Source: Myxococcales bacterium (GTDB taxonomy: Bacteria; Myxococcota; Myxococcia; Myxococcales; JAKAPL01). Taken from it: a stretch of 64,000 nt of DNA. A program made the position numbers and the translations under genes. This document shows positions 6,980 to 16,586 of the stretch, piece by piece. The stretch is taken from NCBI GenBank assembly GCA_021807105.1, contig JAKAPL010000008.1, positions 1-64,000 of the forward strand, read 5' to 3'. Position 1 is the stretch's first letter. Each line of letters opens with the position of its first letter. Below the pieces are notes generated by a model. That model was not told the DNA's origin. It made no database searches and was given only the letters and a program-made list of their open reading frames with translations.

Positions 6980-9634
6980 ATGGTCGCTTCCCTCGACAGC
7001 TTCCGCACCCGGCGCACGCTGGCGGTCTCCGGCCGCGAGTACGACTACTTTGCGCTGCCCGCGACGGGACGAGACCTGTCTCGGGTGCCGGTTTCGCTCC
7101 GCATCCTGCTCGAAAACCTCCTACGGCGCGAGGACGGGCGTTCCGTCCGCGAGGAGGACATCGCGGCGCTGCTCGCATGGAGCCCGGCGGCGAGGACGAG
7201 CCGGGAGATCGCGTTCATGCCGGCCCGCGTCCTGCTCCAGGACTTCACGGGCGTGCCGGCGGTCGTAGACCTCGCGGCGATGCGCGACGCGCTGGTCGCG
7301 ATGGGCGGGGACCCCAAGAAGATCAACCCGCTCCAGCCGGTGGACCTCGTGATCGACCACTCGGTCCAGGTCGACCACTTCGGCAGCCCGCAGGCGTTCG
7401 GCCTGAACGCGAAGATCGAGGCGGCGCGCAACCGGGAGCGCTACCAGTTCCTGCGGTGGGGGCAGAAGGCGTTCGACAACTTCCGGGTCGTTCCGCCGGA
7501 CACGGGCATCGTCCACCAGGTGAACCTCGAGTACCTGGCGAGCGTGGTGATGGCGGTCCCCGAGGGCGGGCGGACGCTGCTCCTGCCTGACACGCTGGTC
7601 GGGACCGACTCCCATACGACGATGGTCAACGGGCTCGGCGTGCTCGGCTGGGGGGTCGGCGGGATCGAGGCCGAGGCGGCGATGCTCGGCCAGGCCAGCA
7701 CGATGCTCGTGCCGGAGGTCGTCGGCTTCCGGCTGCGCGGCAAGCTCGCGCCCGGCGCGACGGCGACCGACCTCGTGCTCACCGCGACCCAGATGCTGCG
7801 CAAGCACGGCGTCGTCGGGAAGTTCGTCGAGTACTTCGGCGAGGGGGTCTGCGCCCTGTCGATCGCCGACCGGGCGACGCTCGCCAACATGGCGCCCGAG
7901 TACGGGGCGACGATGGGCTTCTTCCCCGTGGACGCGCAGACGCTCGCCTACCTGCGCTTCTCGGGCCGCAGCGACGAGCAGGTCGCGCTCGTCGAGGCGT
8001 ACTGCAAGGCGCAGGGGATCTTCCACACGCCGGAGACGCCGGAGCCCCGCTACTCGAGCACGATCGATCTCGACCTCGCGACGGTCGAGCCGAGCCTCGC
8101 CGGCCCGAAGCGGCCGCAGGACCGGGTCGCACTCAAGGACGCGAAGGCGTCGTTCGCCGCCGCGCTGCCGGGGCTCGTCAAGGGCGGGGCGAAGCCGGAC
8201 GCGCGGGCCGCGATCGCCGGGGAGACCGAGATCGGCCACGGCGCGGTCGTCATCGCGGCCATCACGAGTTGCACGAACACGTCGAACCCGTCGGTCCTCG
8301 TCGCCGCCGGGTTGCTCGCGAAGAAGGCGGTCGCGAGGGGGCTCTCGCGCAAGCCGTGGGTGAAGACGAGCCTCGCGCCGGGCTCCAAGGTCGTCACCCG
8401 CTACCTCGACGCGGCGGGACTGTCCGCGCCGCTCGCGAAGCTCGGCTTCGACCTCGTGGGGTATGGCTGCACGACCTGCATCGGCAACAGCGGCCCGCTG
8501 CCCGAGGAGGTCGCGGCGGCGATCGAGAAGGGCGGGCTCGTCGCGGCGGCGGTCCTCTCCGGCAACCGCAACTTCGAGGGGCGCGTGAACCCGCTCTGCC
8601 GGGCGAACTACCTCGCCTCGCCGCCGCTCGTCGTCGCCTACGCGATCGCCGGGTCGATGGACGTGAACCTCGCGACCGAGCCGCTCGGGACCGGCGACGA
8701 CGGCCAGCCCGTCTACCTGCGCGACGTCTGGCCCACGACCGAGGAGATCGAGGCCACGGTGCGGGCCGCGCTCGGGCCGAAGCTCTTCCGGGAGGAGTAC
8801 GCGGACGTGTTCGGAGGCGACGCGCTCTGGAAGGCGCTGCCCGTGCCCGAGGGGACGCGCTACGCCTGGGACCGGGGGTCGACCTACATCCAGCGCGCGC
8901 CGTTCTTCGACGGACTGCCGAGGACGCCCGCGCCGCTCGCGGCGCTCACCGGGGCGCGGGCGCTCGCGGTCTTCGGCGACAGCATCACCACCGACCACAT
9001 CTCGCCCGCTGGGAACATCGCGAAGGACGGGCCGGCCGGCCGATACCTCCAGTCGCTCGGGGTCGCGCCGGAGGACTTCAACTCGTTCGGCGCGCGGCGC
9101 GGCAACCACGAGGTCATGGTCCGCGGGACGTTCGCGAACATCCGGATCAAGAACCTGCTCGCCGCCGGCGCCGAGGGGGGCGTGACCGTCCACCAGCCGA
9201 GCGGCGAGAAGCTGTCGATCTACGACGCGGCGATGCGCTACCAGAGAGAGGGCGTGCCGCTCGTCGTGCTCGCGGGCAAGGAGTACGGGACCGGCAGCTC
9301 GCGCGACTGGGCGGCGAAGGGGCCGCGGCTCCTCGGCGTGCGGGCGGTGATCGCGGAGAGCTTCGAGCGGATCCATCGCAGCAACCTCGTCGGCATGGGG
9401 ATCCTGCCGCTCCAGTTCCAACCCGGGGAGAACGTCGCCTCGCTCGGACTGACCGGCCGCGAGGTCTTCGCGATCCCCGGCGTCGGGCAGATCCGCGGGC
9501 CGGGCGGCGCGCTCGCGGTCGAGGCGGATGGCCGGCGGTTCTCGGTCCTCTCGCGGATCGACACCCCCGAGGAGGTCGAGTACCTCCGCCACGGGGGGAT
9601 CTTGCAGTACGTGCTGCGCCAACTCCTCGGATAG
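6980..9634 (+). CDS. acnA: Aconitate hydratase A
   Basis: It isomerises citrate to isocitrate in the TCA cycle through a [4Fe-4S] cluster. The 884-residue length and N-terminus are those of AcnA/IRP-type aconitases. Cluster ligands are C431 in [11 protein letters not shown] and C497 with C500 in [12 protein letters not shown]. The swivel domain is present, with [13 protein letters not shown] and [16 protein letters not shown]. It appears monocistronic: a repeat element begins 8 bp after its stop and the next gene is convergent. Confidence 0.96.
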   Translation: MVASLDSFRTRRTLAVSGREYDYFALPATGRDLSRVPVSLRILLENLLRREDGRSVREEDIAALLAWSPAARTSREIAFMPARVLLQDFTGVPAVVDLAAMRDALVAMGGDPKKINPLQPVDLVIDHSVQVDHFGSPQAFGLNAKIEAARNRERYQFLRWGQKAFDNFRVVPPDTGIVHQVNLEYLASVVMAVPEGGRTLLLPDTLVGTDSHTTMVNGLGVLGWGVGGIEAEAAMLGQASTMLVPEVVGFRLRGKLAPGATATDLVLTATQMLRKHGVVGKFVEYFGEGVCALSIADRATLANMAPEYGATMGFFPVDAQTLAYLRFSGRSDEQVALVEAYCKAQGIFHTPETPEPRYSSTIDLDLATVEPSLAGPKRPQDRVALKDAKASFAAALPGLVKGGAKPDARAAIAGETEIGHGAVVIAAITSCTNTSNPSVLVAAGLLAKKAVARGLSRKPWVKTSLAPGSKVVTRYLDAAGLSAPLAKLGFDLVGYGCTTCIGNSGPLPEEVAAAIEKGGLVAAAVLSGNRNFEGRVNPLCRANYLASPPLVVAYAIAGSMDVNLATEPLGTGDDGQPVYLRDVWPTTEEIEATVRAALGPKLFREEYADVFGGDALWKALPVPEGTRYAWDRGSTYIQRAPFFDGLPRTPAPLAALTGARALAVFGDSITTDHISPAGNIAKDGPAGRYLQSLGVAPEDFNSFGARRGNHEVMVRGTFANIRIKNLLAAGAEGGVTVHQPSGEKLSIYDAAMRYQREGVPLVVLAGKEYGTGSSRDWAAKGPRLLGVRAVIAESFERIHRSNLVGMGILPLQFQPGENVASLGLTGREVFAIPGVGQIRGPGGALAVEADGRRFSVLSRIDTPEEVEYLRHGGILQYVLRQLLG

Positions 9635-9642
9635 GGGCGCCG

Positions 9643-9829
9643 CTAGGAGACCGGTGTCCAACGGGTGCCGTCGCGAGAAAGCCGAGACCTAAGGCGAGGT
9701 GGGCGCCCGAGGAGTGAGCAGCGGAGACGTACTCTTTTCAGTACGTTGAGCAGCGAAGCGACGAGGCCGCCCGTCGCAGCGATGGGATCGGCTTTCGCAG
9801 CAGGCAGCCATGGGACACCAGTCTCCTAG
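9643..9829 (+). repeat. 187-bp structured repeat, family 1, copy A
   Basis: The ends are imperfect inverted repeats: ctaggagaccggtgtcc on the left and ggacaccagtctcctag on the right. The similarity extends about 45 bp inward (gagaaagccgag against ctttcgcagc-type sequence). The centre carries a perfect 7-bp stem, 9727-9733 with 9740-9746 (ACGTACT/AGTACGT). A second full copy lies in reverse orientation at 43857-44042, and fragments occur at 15982-16021, 36225-36245 and 58869-58886. It fills the gap between convergent acnA and the C45 gene, whose stop codon lies inside the right end. It codes for nothing evident. It may act as a bidirectional terminator or be a MITE. Confidence 0.85.
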
Positions 9830-11508
9830 AGCGACAGGCCGCCGTAGTAGAGGTCGGGGCCGATGCGGGCGACCTGGCGGCAGCGCACCGGACGGCGCAG
9901 GGCGCGCCGGGCGGCGCGGGTGACCTCGGGGACGACACCGGCCTCGGCGAGGCGATAGGCGGCCAGGGCGTCGTCGCGGCGGCCGAGCAGATCGGCCGCG
10001 AAGCCGCCGATCAGGTTGCGCTGGGCATCCTCGAACGGGCCGGCGGGCAGACGGGCCGCCTCGGCGACGTCCCGCGCCGCGCCTTCGGGATCGACCGGGA
10101 GGCGGGTCGCGGCGCGGGCGATCCGGAGCGAGCCGTCCCCGGGCGTTCGAGCCACGGCCTCGTCGAGGGCGGAGAGCGCCGTCGTCCGATCGGCGCGGGC
10201 GGACCAGATGGCCGCGGCCCGGGCGAGGGCCCGCCGCGCGGCGCACGCCGCGTCGTCGAGCGCCGGCATCAGCGTCTCGGCGACCTCGATCTCGCCGCGC
10301 TCGAGGAGGCGCGAGAGCACGAGCCCGTCGTAGGGGCCGGTGGAGGCGGGCACGCCGCCGCGCCCCACGTAGAGCCGGTCGGCCTCGAAGGCGTAGATCA
10401 CCGAGAGGACGTTGTAGGGCGCGCAGATCGCGCCGCCGAGGCCGTGCGCGGCGCCCGCGGCAGGGTCGTGGCCGTCGCCGAGGATGGCCGCCAGCCGCGG
10501 CGCGTCGATCCGGCCGTGCCCGGCTCCGGCGAGCGCGGCGAGCCGCCGCCGCCGGCCCTCGTTGTGGTTCGCGAAGGCGGAGCTGGGGATGACCTCGCGC
10601 CGGGCGAGGGTCTCGTCGAGGAAGCGGTTTACGCCCCAGAGCATGCCGCGCTCGGCCTCGCGCACCGCCATGCCGGTCCGACCGCGCTCCACGGCGGCGG
10701 CGCGGCGGGCGGTCGGGTCGGAGAGGTAGAAGGACCAGCCGCAGATGGGCGGCAGGCGGCGGAGGAGATCGATCGCCTCGGAGACGCCGCCCGCCGTCTC
10801 GGCGAGCGCCCGGGCGATGGAGAGGATGGGGGTGCCGGACCAGCCGGCGTCGCGCGTGAAGTGGGTATGGATGGAGATCCCGAGGCCCCGCTCGTTGATC
10901 GTGGTGACGCCGGGCACGAAGGCCGGGCGGTGAAAGAGCGAGACGTGCGCGAGGCCGTGCGCCGGGCGGTGGACGGTGACGAGCGGCGCGGTCGAGACGA
11001 CGTCCGAGGCGGGCAGGTCGAAGTTGCGGCCATGCAGGAGTCGCCCGTCGAGGGTCGCCTCGCCCAGGGCGATGAAGGTCGAGCAGGCGGACGGCGGCGT
11101 CGCGGCGAGGCGCCCGATGCCCGGGACCCGGCCGACGAGGAGCTGCAGGAGATCCATGACCGCGTGGACCCGCCGGATCTCGCGGCCGAACGCCCGGGTC
11201 TCCCCGGCGGCGAGCGCGGCGAGCGCGGCGCGGATCTCGCCGTCTTGCCGGCGCGCGATCCGCTCGAGCAGGAGGCTCGAGAGGCCGTCGATCAGATCGA
11301 GCAGCAGGCGCGGCGTCCGCGGGCGGTGCGCGCGGATCGATCGGCCCAAGAAGCCCGTGTAGAACGGCATCGCGGCGCGCGCCTCGTCCCGGGTGGCGAG
11401 CGCCCGCAAGGCCGCCCCGCGCTGCGCGGCGTCCCCCTCGAGCAGGACCGCGCGGATGGGGACGGCTTCGCCTCGGGACGTGGACTCGGCGAGACCGGGA
11501 GGCGACAC
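9826..11508 (-). CDS. C45-family Ntn-hydrolase / acyltransferase-like protein with TPR tail
   Basis: The protein resembles isopenicillin-N acyltransferase-like (peptidase C45) enzymes, which self-cleave to expose an N-terminal Cys nucleophile. The likely nucleophile is the Cys in PSACSTFIALGE near residue 151, followed by the strand motif LLHGRNFDLP. Later family motifs are TTINERGLGISIH and FANHNEGRR. After about residue 410 the sequence turns into alpha-helical, TPR-like repeats. The substrate cannot be read from context. No clear signal peptide is seen with the start at 11508. The stop codon (9826-9828) lies within the right terminus of the adjacent repeat element. Confidence 0.7.
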   Translation of the reverse strand: MSPPGLAESTSRGEAVPIRAVLLEGDAAQRGAALRALATRDEARAAMPFYTGFLGRSIRAHRPRTPRLLLDLIDGLSSLLLERIARRQDGEIRAALAALAAGETRAFGREIRRVHAVMDLLQLLVGRVPGIGRLAATPPSACSTFIALGEATLDGRLLHGRNFDLPASDVVSTAPLVTVHRPAHGLAHVSLFHRPAFVPGVTTINERGLGISIHTHFTRDAGWSGTPILSIARALAETAGGVSEAIDLLRRLPPICGWSFYLSDPTARRAAAVERGRTGMAVREAERGMLWGVNRFLDETLARREVIPSSAFANHNEGRRRRLAALAGAGHGRIDAPRLAAILGDGHDPAAGAAHGLGGAICAPYNVLSVIYAFEADRLYVGRGGVPASTGPYDGLVLSRLLERGEIEVAETLMPALDDAACAARRALARAAAIWSARADRTTALSALDEAVARTPGDGSLRIARAATRLPVDPEGAARDVAEAARLPAGPFEDAQRNLIGGFAADLLGRRDDALAAYRLAEAGVVPEVTRAARRALRRPVRCRQVARIGPDLYYGGLSL

Positions 11509-11582
11509 GACCCGTCACTATAGCAGCCCGGCCTCCGGGAGGCCGAAGACCCGACGCGGCCTCGGCCCTGGCCGCGTGGCGC

Positions 11583-12467
11583 TCATCCCGCCTCGCGCAG
11601 CGTCACGCCGTTCAACGAGGCGACGACGCCCGCCACCTGCCCGTAGTTCGAGAGGACGAAGTCCGGCACCGGCGGCGGCGTGCCGTCCTCGTCGAGCGAG
11701 AGGTGGCGCCGCGTGGCGCTGCGGGCCGAGAAGGTGTCGAGCCGCTCGCGGTACTCGCGGGAGAGGTAGGTGCCGTACTCCGCCCAGGCCCAGCGGCAAC
11801 CGGCGGCCCGCGCGCTCCCGCCATCCTTCTTGCGGTTGTCGCCCACCACGAGGACCTCCTCCGGCGAGAGCGACCGGTCCGCGAGGAGGCGGGCGAGGCC
11901 GCGCGGGTCGGGCTTCTCGTGGTCGGCCGGCAGCTCGATCACCGGGATCCGCGACCGGTAGTAACCCTCGCTCTCGCGCCGCCGGATCTTCTCGTCGACC
12001 GCTTCGGGGAGGGGATAGGCGGGCAGCGTGTAGAGCGCCTCGAACCGCTCCTCCAGGCCGAGCGCCCGAATCCGCGCCTCGGCCGGGTTGCGGGGCGCGT
12101 CGGTGAGCCCGATGATCCGGACGCCGGACGCCCGCAATGCGTCGAGGCCGTCGAGCGCGCCCGGGTACGGCTCCAGGTACTTGCGCCTCGCGGCGGCGAA
12201 CGCCTCCTTCGCGGGCCCGATGACCATCGTCTGGAAGCTGTCGAAGTCGCCGCCGAGGTCGCGGAAGATCGCCGATTCCTGGATGGCGAAGGCGTAGTCG
12301 TTCGTGCCCACGCGCTCGTAGACCTGCTTGAGCGACTGGACGATCCGGATGCGCGGCAGCCCCGTCGTCCGTTCCAGCGAATCGACCATCGCCTCCAGCG
12401 CGGGGACGATGTAGTTGATCCAGGAGTAGAGCGTGTTGTCGAGATCGGTGACGACGGCGCGGATCAT
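11583..12467 (-). CDS. HAD-superfamily hydrolase
   Basis: The haloacid dehalogenase core is plain. DLDNTLY near residue 8 carries the nucleophile and acid Asp, GLTDAP gives motif II, and HEKPDPRG gives the motif III Lys. VVGDNRKKDGG gives the metal-binding motif IV. The cap domain between motifs I and II is large and helical. The 294-residue length fits a phosphatase, but the substrate is unknown. I start it at the ATG at 12467, which places the first motif normally, rather than at an upstream in-frame start at 12509. A GGCCTCCGGGAGGCC palindrome lies downstream at about 11532. Confidence 0.8.
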   Translation of the reverse strand: MIRAVVTDLDNTLYSWINYIVPALEAMVDSLERTTGLPRIRIVQSLKQVYERVGTNDYAFAIQESAIFRDLGGDFDSFQTMVIGPAKEAFAAARRKYLEPYPGALDGLDALRASGVRIIGLTDAPRNPAEARIRALGLEERFEALYTLPAYPLPEAVDEKIRRRESEGYYRSRIPVIELPADHEKPDPRGLARLLADRSLSPEEVLVVGDNRKKDGGSARAAGCRWAWAEYGTYLSREYRERLDTFSARSATRRHLSLDEDGTPPPVPDFVLSNYGQVAGVVASLNGVTLREAG

Positions 12468-12534
12468 CAGGGCTGCCGCGAGCAAAGCAGACCGGGCAGC
12501 CGGGCGCAACTGCCGCCCGGCACTGGAGCTAACC

Positions 12535-12618
12535 CATTCTTACGTCGCCAGACCGCCGCTCCAGGGCCCATCTGCTTCCGGGTCGCCATCGAAGTTTCGG
12601 TCCGGGGATGAATTCGCG
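12535..12618 (-). repeat. Internally deleted copy of family-2 repeat
   Basis: Read on the minus strand, both ends of the element at 50160-50323 are recognisable. On the plus strand the inner part gtcgccagaccgccg, followed by gggcccatctgcttc (12544-12577), and the outer part cggtccggggatgaattcgc (12599-12618) match the reverse complement of that element. The central hairpin region is missing. It lies in the divergent spacer between the HAD gene and coaBC. Confidence 0.7.
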
Positions 12619-12655
12619 AAGCTCCTTTGTCCGAGGCCCGGCGATGGACGCCAGC

Positions 12656-12684
12656 TTGGGAGACGGTCCCTCGTCTGATAGGAT
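12656..12684 (+). promoter_or_regulatory. Possible sigma70 promoter of coaBC, leaderless
   Basis: TTGGGA (12656-12661) and TAGGAT (12679-12684) are separated by 17 bp. Transcription would start at about 12690-12691, exactly at the ATG, and there is no Shine-Dalgarno sequence ahead of the start. Confidence 0.4.
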
Positions 12685-12689
12685 GAGGC

Positions 12690-13934
12690 ATGGCCTCCCG
12701 CGCCGCGAGCCCCTCCGATCCGTCCCCTCCCGGGCGGACGGTCGTCCTCGGCGTCGGCGGCGGCATCGCCGCGTACAAGGCATGCGATCTGGTGCGCCGG
12801 CTGCGCGAGCACTCCGTCTCCGTCCGCGTCGCGATGACCGCGGCGGCCCGCGCCTTCGTGACGCCGCTCACCTTCCAGGCGCTCTCGGGGTCGCCCGTGC
12901 TCTCCGAGCTGCTCGACGGGCGCGAGGGAGCGGGGTTCTCTCACCTCGACCTCGCGCGAGCCGCGGACCTCCTGATCGTCGCCCCGGCGACGGCCGACCT
13001 CCTCGGCAGGCTCGCGGCCGGGCTCGCCGGCGATCCGGTGATCGCTGTCGCGATCGCGACGCGGGCGCCGTGGCTCCTCTGCCCGGCGATGAACGTCGCC
13101 ATGTGGAGGAGCCCGCGCGTCCAGGAGAACCTCGCGAAGCTGCGCGGCGATCCGGGCGTCACGACGTGCGGGCCCGCCGAGGGGCTCCTCGCCGACGGGG
13201 ACGTGGGCCCCGGGCGGCTCGCCGAGGTGCCGGACATCGTAGACGCGGCGCTGCGGCTGCTCGGCCCGCGTGATCTCGAAGGGCTGAAGGTCCTCGTGAC
13301 GGCCGGTCCGACTCGCGAGCCGATCGACCCGGTCCGGTTCATCGGCAATCCCTCCTCGGGGAGGATGGGCTTCGCGCTCGCCGAGGCGGCGAAGGCGCGG
13401 GGGGCGCGCGTCGTCCTGATCGCGGGGCCGGTCGAGCTGGCCGACCCGCCCGGCGTCCGCGTGGTTCGGATCACGACCGCCCAGTCGATGCACGACGCCG
13501 CGCTCGCCGAGCTTCCCGGGACGCGGCTCGTCGTGGCCGCGGCCGCGGTCTCGGACTTCCGGCCGAAGCGGACGTCTCCGGGGAAGATCAAGAAGGAGGC
13601 GAGCGGGCGGGAGGAGACGCTCGCGCTCGAGCGGACGCCCGACGTGCTCCTCTCCCTCTCGAGGGCGGCGGGCACCAAGGACCGGCCGGTCTTCGTGGGG
13701 TTCGCCGCGGAGACCGAGGACCTCGCCGCCAACGCGCGGCGCAAGCTCGCGGCGAAGCGGCTGGACCTCGTGGTCGCCAATCGGGTGGGCTTGCCGGGCA
13801 CGGGCTTTGGCGCCGAGGAGAACGAGGCGCTGCTCCTCGCCGCGAGGGAGGAGCCGGAGGTCCTGCCGCGCATGCCGAAGCTCGCGCTCGCCCACCGGAT
13901 CCTGGATCGCGCGGCGCCGCTCGTGCGGCGATAA
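12690..13934 (+). CDS. coaBC: Bifunctional phosphopantothenoylcysteine decarboxylase/synthetase, altered CoaC site
   Basis: It carries out two coenzyme A steps: ligation of Cys to phosphopantothenate (CoaB half) and decarboxylation of the product (CoaC half, FMN-dependent). CoaC motifs include [20 protein letters not shown] with the active-site His85, and CPAMNVAMW with Asn135. The expected substrate-clamp Cys in the A-C-G-D-x-G-x-G-R-x motif is Asp169 here ([12 protein letters not shown]), and the codon is a clear GAC. CoaB motifs follow: [35 protein letters not shown], the KIKK segment and the C-terminal GFGAEENE. Length (414) is normal. The lost Cys is unusual; see findings. Confidence 0.93.
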   Translation: MASRAASPSDPSPPGRTVVLGVGGGIAAYKACDLVRRLREHSVSVRVAMTAAARAFVTPLTFQALSGSPVLSELLDGREGAGFSHLDLARAADLLIVAPATADLLGRLAAGLAGDPVIAVAIATRAPWLLCPAMNVAMWRSPRVQENLAKLRGDPGVTTCGPAEGLLADGDVGPGRLAEVPDIVDAALRLLGPRDLEGLKVLVTAGPTREPIDPVRFIGNPSSGRMGFALAEAAKARGARVVLIAGPVELADPPGVRVVRITTAQSMHDAALAELPGTRLVVAAAAVSDFRPKRTSPGKIKKEASGREETLALERTPDVLLSLSRAAGTKDRPVFVGFAAETEDLAANARRKLAAKRLDLVVANRVGLPGTGFGAEENEALLLAAREEPEVLPRMPKLALAHRILDRAAPLVRR

Positions 13935-14337
13935 CCGGCGATTCCCTGGGCCGCCGTCCGCCGGCGCGCGCCAGGCGGTCCAGCTCCTCGCGGCGGGGGG
14001 GCGCCGCCTCGGCCATGAGACGAGACCCGATCGAAGGCGCGCGCGCGAAGGCTCCCCGCCCAGTCCGAGACCCCCATCCGCCCGCAAGAAGCCTCACCCC
14101 GTGTGAGGCGCCGCGCTGGCCGGCGAGATAAGGTGCAGCTCCCCGGCTTCGCCCCTCGCCCCAGGGCAGCCGGAGCGAGGACTGGAACCGTACGATGGTT
14201 GTACGGTGAGGACCGCAGCGACCGAGCATCCCCGAGCTTCACTCTTGGCCCCAGAAGTCGATGCGCCCTTATCGACGGATCAGGGAGACGGGAGCGGCGC
14301 GGGCGTGATAGGTAGCCGTCCCGAGAGGAGAGTCCCA
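13935..14337. repeat. 403-bp gap with two hairpin repeat units
   Basis: No coding gene is seen. At 14085-14126 a block with the hairpin GCCTCAC-ccc-GTGTGAGGC is closely similar to 22067-22107, including the flanking caagaa and ctggccggcg. At 14187-14207 a perfect 7-bp stem (ACCGTAC/GTACGGT, 7-nt loop) sits between purine-rich arms (gcgaggactgg and gaggaccgcagcgac). This is the same plan as the central hairpins of the other repeat families. The promoter of the small basic protein must lie here, but I cannot pick one out. Confidence 0.65.
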
Positions 14338-14460
14338 ATGCCCAAGGGAAACCGTACGAAGCGAACCGTGAAGAACCGCGCCAAGATCCGCCGCCAGCGC
14401 CAGAAGATCCGGCGCGCCCGCCGCAACAAGGCCCTGAAGCGCGGCAAGCGCGCCCGCTAG
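14338..14460 (+). CDS. 40-residue highly basic protein
   Basis: This tiny gene has a strong ribosome site (GAGAGGAGAG) 8 nt before the ATG. The product is about half Lys and Arg with almost no acidic residues, beginning [13 protein letters not shown]. Composition and size recall small ribosome-associated proteins (for example the AURKAIP1/COX24-like bS22 group or bTHX), but the sequence is not a clear match to either. RNA or ribosome binding is the reasonable inference. It is followed after 18 bp by the CLC channel gene. Confidence 0.65.
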   Translation: MPKGNRTKRTVKNRAKIRRQRQKIRRARRNKALKRGKRAR

Positions 14461-14478
14461 AGGAGGCCGGCCGCCGCC

Positions 14479-15753
14479 GTGAGCGCCCGGGACGCGGGCC
14501 GCTTTCTGCGCATCCAGCGGATCCACGCGCTCCGCCGGCTGCGCTGGGACAACCGCCTGCTCCTGCTCGCGGCCGCCATCGGCCTCGCCGGCGGGCTCCT
14601 CGCCGCCGTCTATTACCTCGTCCTCGTGGGCCTCACCCGCTGGATCTGGGTCACCGGCCCGCTGTCCCGCTGGCCGATGCCCGTCACCTGCGCGCTCGGC
14701 GGGGCGCTCGTCGGCCTCGCGGTCCGCTGGCTCGGCTCGCCGGTGGAGATCTCGACGGTCGTCAACAACATCCACTTGAAGGAGGGGCGGCTCGACCCGC
14801 GCCGGAGCCCGTCCATGGCGGTGAACTCCCTCCTCTCGATCGCCTTCGGCGGCAGCGCCGGCCCCGAGGCGCCGCTCGTCCAGATCTGCGGGAGCCTCGG
14901 CACCTGGCTCGGCGACAAGCTCCGCGTCCGCCCGCGCGTCATCCGGACGGTGACGCTCTCCGGAATGGCGGCCGCGCTCGGCTCCTTCTTCGGCGCTCCG
15001 CTCGGCGGCGCCCTCTTCGCCCTGGAGATCCCCCACCGCCGTGGCCTCGAGTACTACGAGGCGCTGATGCCGGCGATCCTCTCGGCGGCCTTCGCGTTCC
15101 TCGTCCTGCACGGCCTGACCGCCGCCGGCGTCCACTGGCCCTTCCCTCCCCACCTGCCCCCGGGGCTTCGCGACGTGGGGCTCGGGATCGGGTTCGGGCT
15201 CGTCGGGGCGGCCGCCGCGACCCTCTTCATCGCGCTCTTTCGCACCCTCTTCCGCGCGCTCGACCGCGCGCCGCTCCATCCGGTGGTCCGCGGCGCCGGG
15301 GGCGGGCTCCTGCTCGGCCTGCTCTCCTGGCACCATCCCGAGACGCTCTTCTTCTCCGAGCAGCAGATCGCCCTCCTCTTCTCCGCCCACCACGGCGCGG
15401 CCGGCTGGCTCCTCCTCGCGCTCATCAAGGCGGTGGCGATCGGGGTCACGCTCGGGTCCGGCTTCCGAGGCGGCTTCATCTTCCCCCTCTTCTTCATCGG
15501 CGCCTGCCTGGGCCAGGCGATGCACGCCTTCGCCCCGTCCATCGACGTCTCCCTCGCCATGCTCGCGATCATGGCGGGGATCAACGTCGGCGTGACCAAG
15601 ACCCCGATCGCGACGACCGTCATCCTCGTCACCCTCTCGGGCCTCTCCGTCTTCCCGGTGGTCCTCTTCGCCTCGCTCGCGAGCTTCCTCGCGACGCTCC
15701 CGATCGGGATGATCGAGACGCAGGCCTCCCGCGCCCGGACGGCGGAGGGGTAG
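14479..15753 (+). CDS. CLC-family chloride channel / Cl-/H+ antiporter
   Basis: This is an inner-membrane anion channel or exchanger of 424 residues with about ten hydrophobic helices. The signature near residue 130 is [13 protein letters not shown]; its Glu corresponds to the gating Glu of the GxEGP motif. [17 protein letters not shown] supplies the later GxFxP-type selectivity segment. [14 protein letters not shown] lies toward the C-terminus. No cytoplasmic CBS domains are present. The GTG start at 14479 has an AGAGGAGG site ahead. Confidence 0.85.
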   Translation: MSARDAGRFLRIQRIHALRRLRWDNRLLLLAAAIGLAGGLLAAVYYLVLVGLTRWIWVTGPLSRWPMPVTCALGGALVGLAVRWLGSPVEISTVVNNIHLKEGRLDPRRSPSMAVNSLLSIAFGGSAGPEAPLVQICGSLGTWLGDKLRVRPRVIRTVTLSGMAAALGSFFGAPLGGALFALEIPHRRGLEYYEALMPAILSAAFAFLVLHGLTAAGVHWPFPPHLPPGLRDVGLGIGFGLVGAAAATLFIALFRTLFRALDRAPLHPVVRGAGGGLLLGLLSWHHPETLFFSEQQIALLFSAHHGAAGWLLLALIKAVAIGVTLGSGFRGGFIFPLFFIGACLGQAMHAFAPSIDVSLAMLAIMAGINVGVTKTPIATTVILVTLSGLSVFPVVLFASLASFLATLPIGMIETQASRARTAEG

Positions 15754-16017
15754 CGCTCACGGCCAGCCCGCCCTCGAGGGGCCGAGCTCCCGCCGGGCCA
15801 GCGGGGTCATTCAGCGCCGTCTGAGGAAGGGGAACGGGGTGGGCGTGCCGGTGCGCGCCGTCGCGACGCGGCCCCCTGCGTCGATCGCCCTTCTCCGGGC
15901 GACGCCGGCCGCCTGCCGGCCCTGGAGGCCGGCGTCCCGCCTCACGATCCAGACGTCGGTCCGGGGATTAATTCACAACCTCTTTCTCGCGACGGCAGCC
16001 AATGGGACACCGGCCTC
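15754..16017. repeat. Intergenic region with fragments of two repeat families
   Basis: No gene is seen. At about 15956-15975, tcggtccggggattaattcac matches the terminal repeat of family 2. At 15982-16021 a 40-bp block (ctttctcgcgacggcagcc… to …cctcctag) matches one end of family 1. The family 1 fragment ends exactly on the stop codon of iscX (16018-16020, minus strand). Confidence 0.75.
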
Positions 16018-16215
16018 CTAGTCCTCCACCTCGTCGAGCCAGGCCATCTGGACGGCCTCGAGGACCTTCTCGTTGGACCGCTCCGGAGCGTCGTCGAAGC
16101 CGGGGAGCGCGCGGATCCAGGCGTGCAGGTCGGTGAAGCGCACCGAGAGCGGATCGGTCTCCGGATGGCGCTCGGCGAGCGCGATGGCGATCTCCCTCAC
16201 GTCAGTCCACTTCAT
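16018..16215 (-). CDS. iscX: Fe-S cluster assembly protein IscX
   Basis: IscX is a small acidic adaptor that binds IscS and tunes iron entry. The 65-residue protein has the family's MKWTDVREIAIALAE start, the DPLSVRFTDLHAWI segment and the acidic C-terminal EAVQMAWLDEVED. Its ATG overlaps the end of the ferredoxin gene by 4 nt, so it is the last gene of the isc operon. Its stop lies in the end of a repeat fragment. Confidence 0.93.
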   Translation of the reverse strand: MKWTDVREIAIALAERHPETDPLSVRFTDLHAWIRALPGFDDAPERSNEKVLEAVQMAWLDEVED

Positions 16216-16583
16216 CGCTGGCCTCCGGAGGCGGCCTTCTCGGCCGACTCGTCCCGCTCGCCGGGATGCTCGTCGTAGTACGTCTCGCGGCTCTCGGGCG
16301 TGACCTCGACGACCACGTCCACCGCGCCCACCTCGGCCTGGCAGGAGAGGCGGCTCTCCGGCTTCACGTCGAACGCCTTGTCGAGGATGTCCAGCTCGCG
16401 GTCGTCCTGCTCGGAGAGGCTCGCCAGCCCCTCTCGCACCCAGACGTGGCAGGTCGAGCAGGCGCAGACGCCGCCGCAGGCGTTGCCGATGCGTACCCCC
16501 GCCGCGAGGCCCGCGTCGAGGACGGAGGTCCCGGGCGCGACCTGGGTTTCGACGCCGTCGGGGAGGAAGGTGATCTTCGGCAT
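16212..16583 (-). CDS. fdx: [2Fe-2S] ferredoxin of the ISC system
   Basis: This adrenodoxin-type ferredoxin supplies electrons for cluster assembly on IscU. Ligands are C36, C42 and C45 in ACGGVCACSTC plus C81 in LSCQ; an additional Cys, C40, lies between them. It is 123 residues, slightly longer than E. coli Fdx owing to a charged C-terminal tail. It lies 3 bp after hscA and overlaps iscX. Confidence 0.95.
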   Translation of the reverse strand: MPKITFLPDGVETQVAPGTSVLDAGLAAGVRIGNACGGVCACSTCHVWVREGLASLSEQDDRELDILDKAFDVKPESRLSCQAEVGAVDVVVEVTPESRETYYDEHPGERDESAEKAASGGQR

Positions 16584-16586
16584 TGC

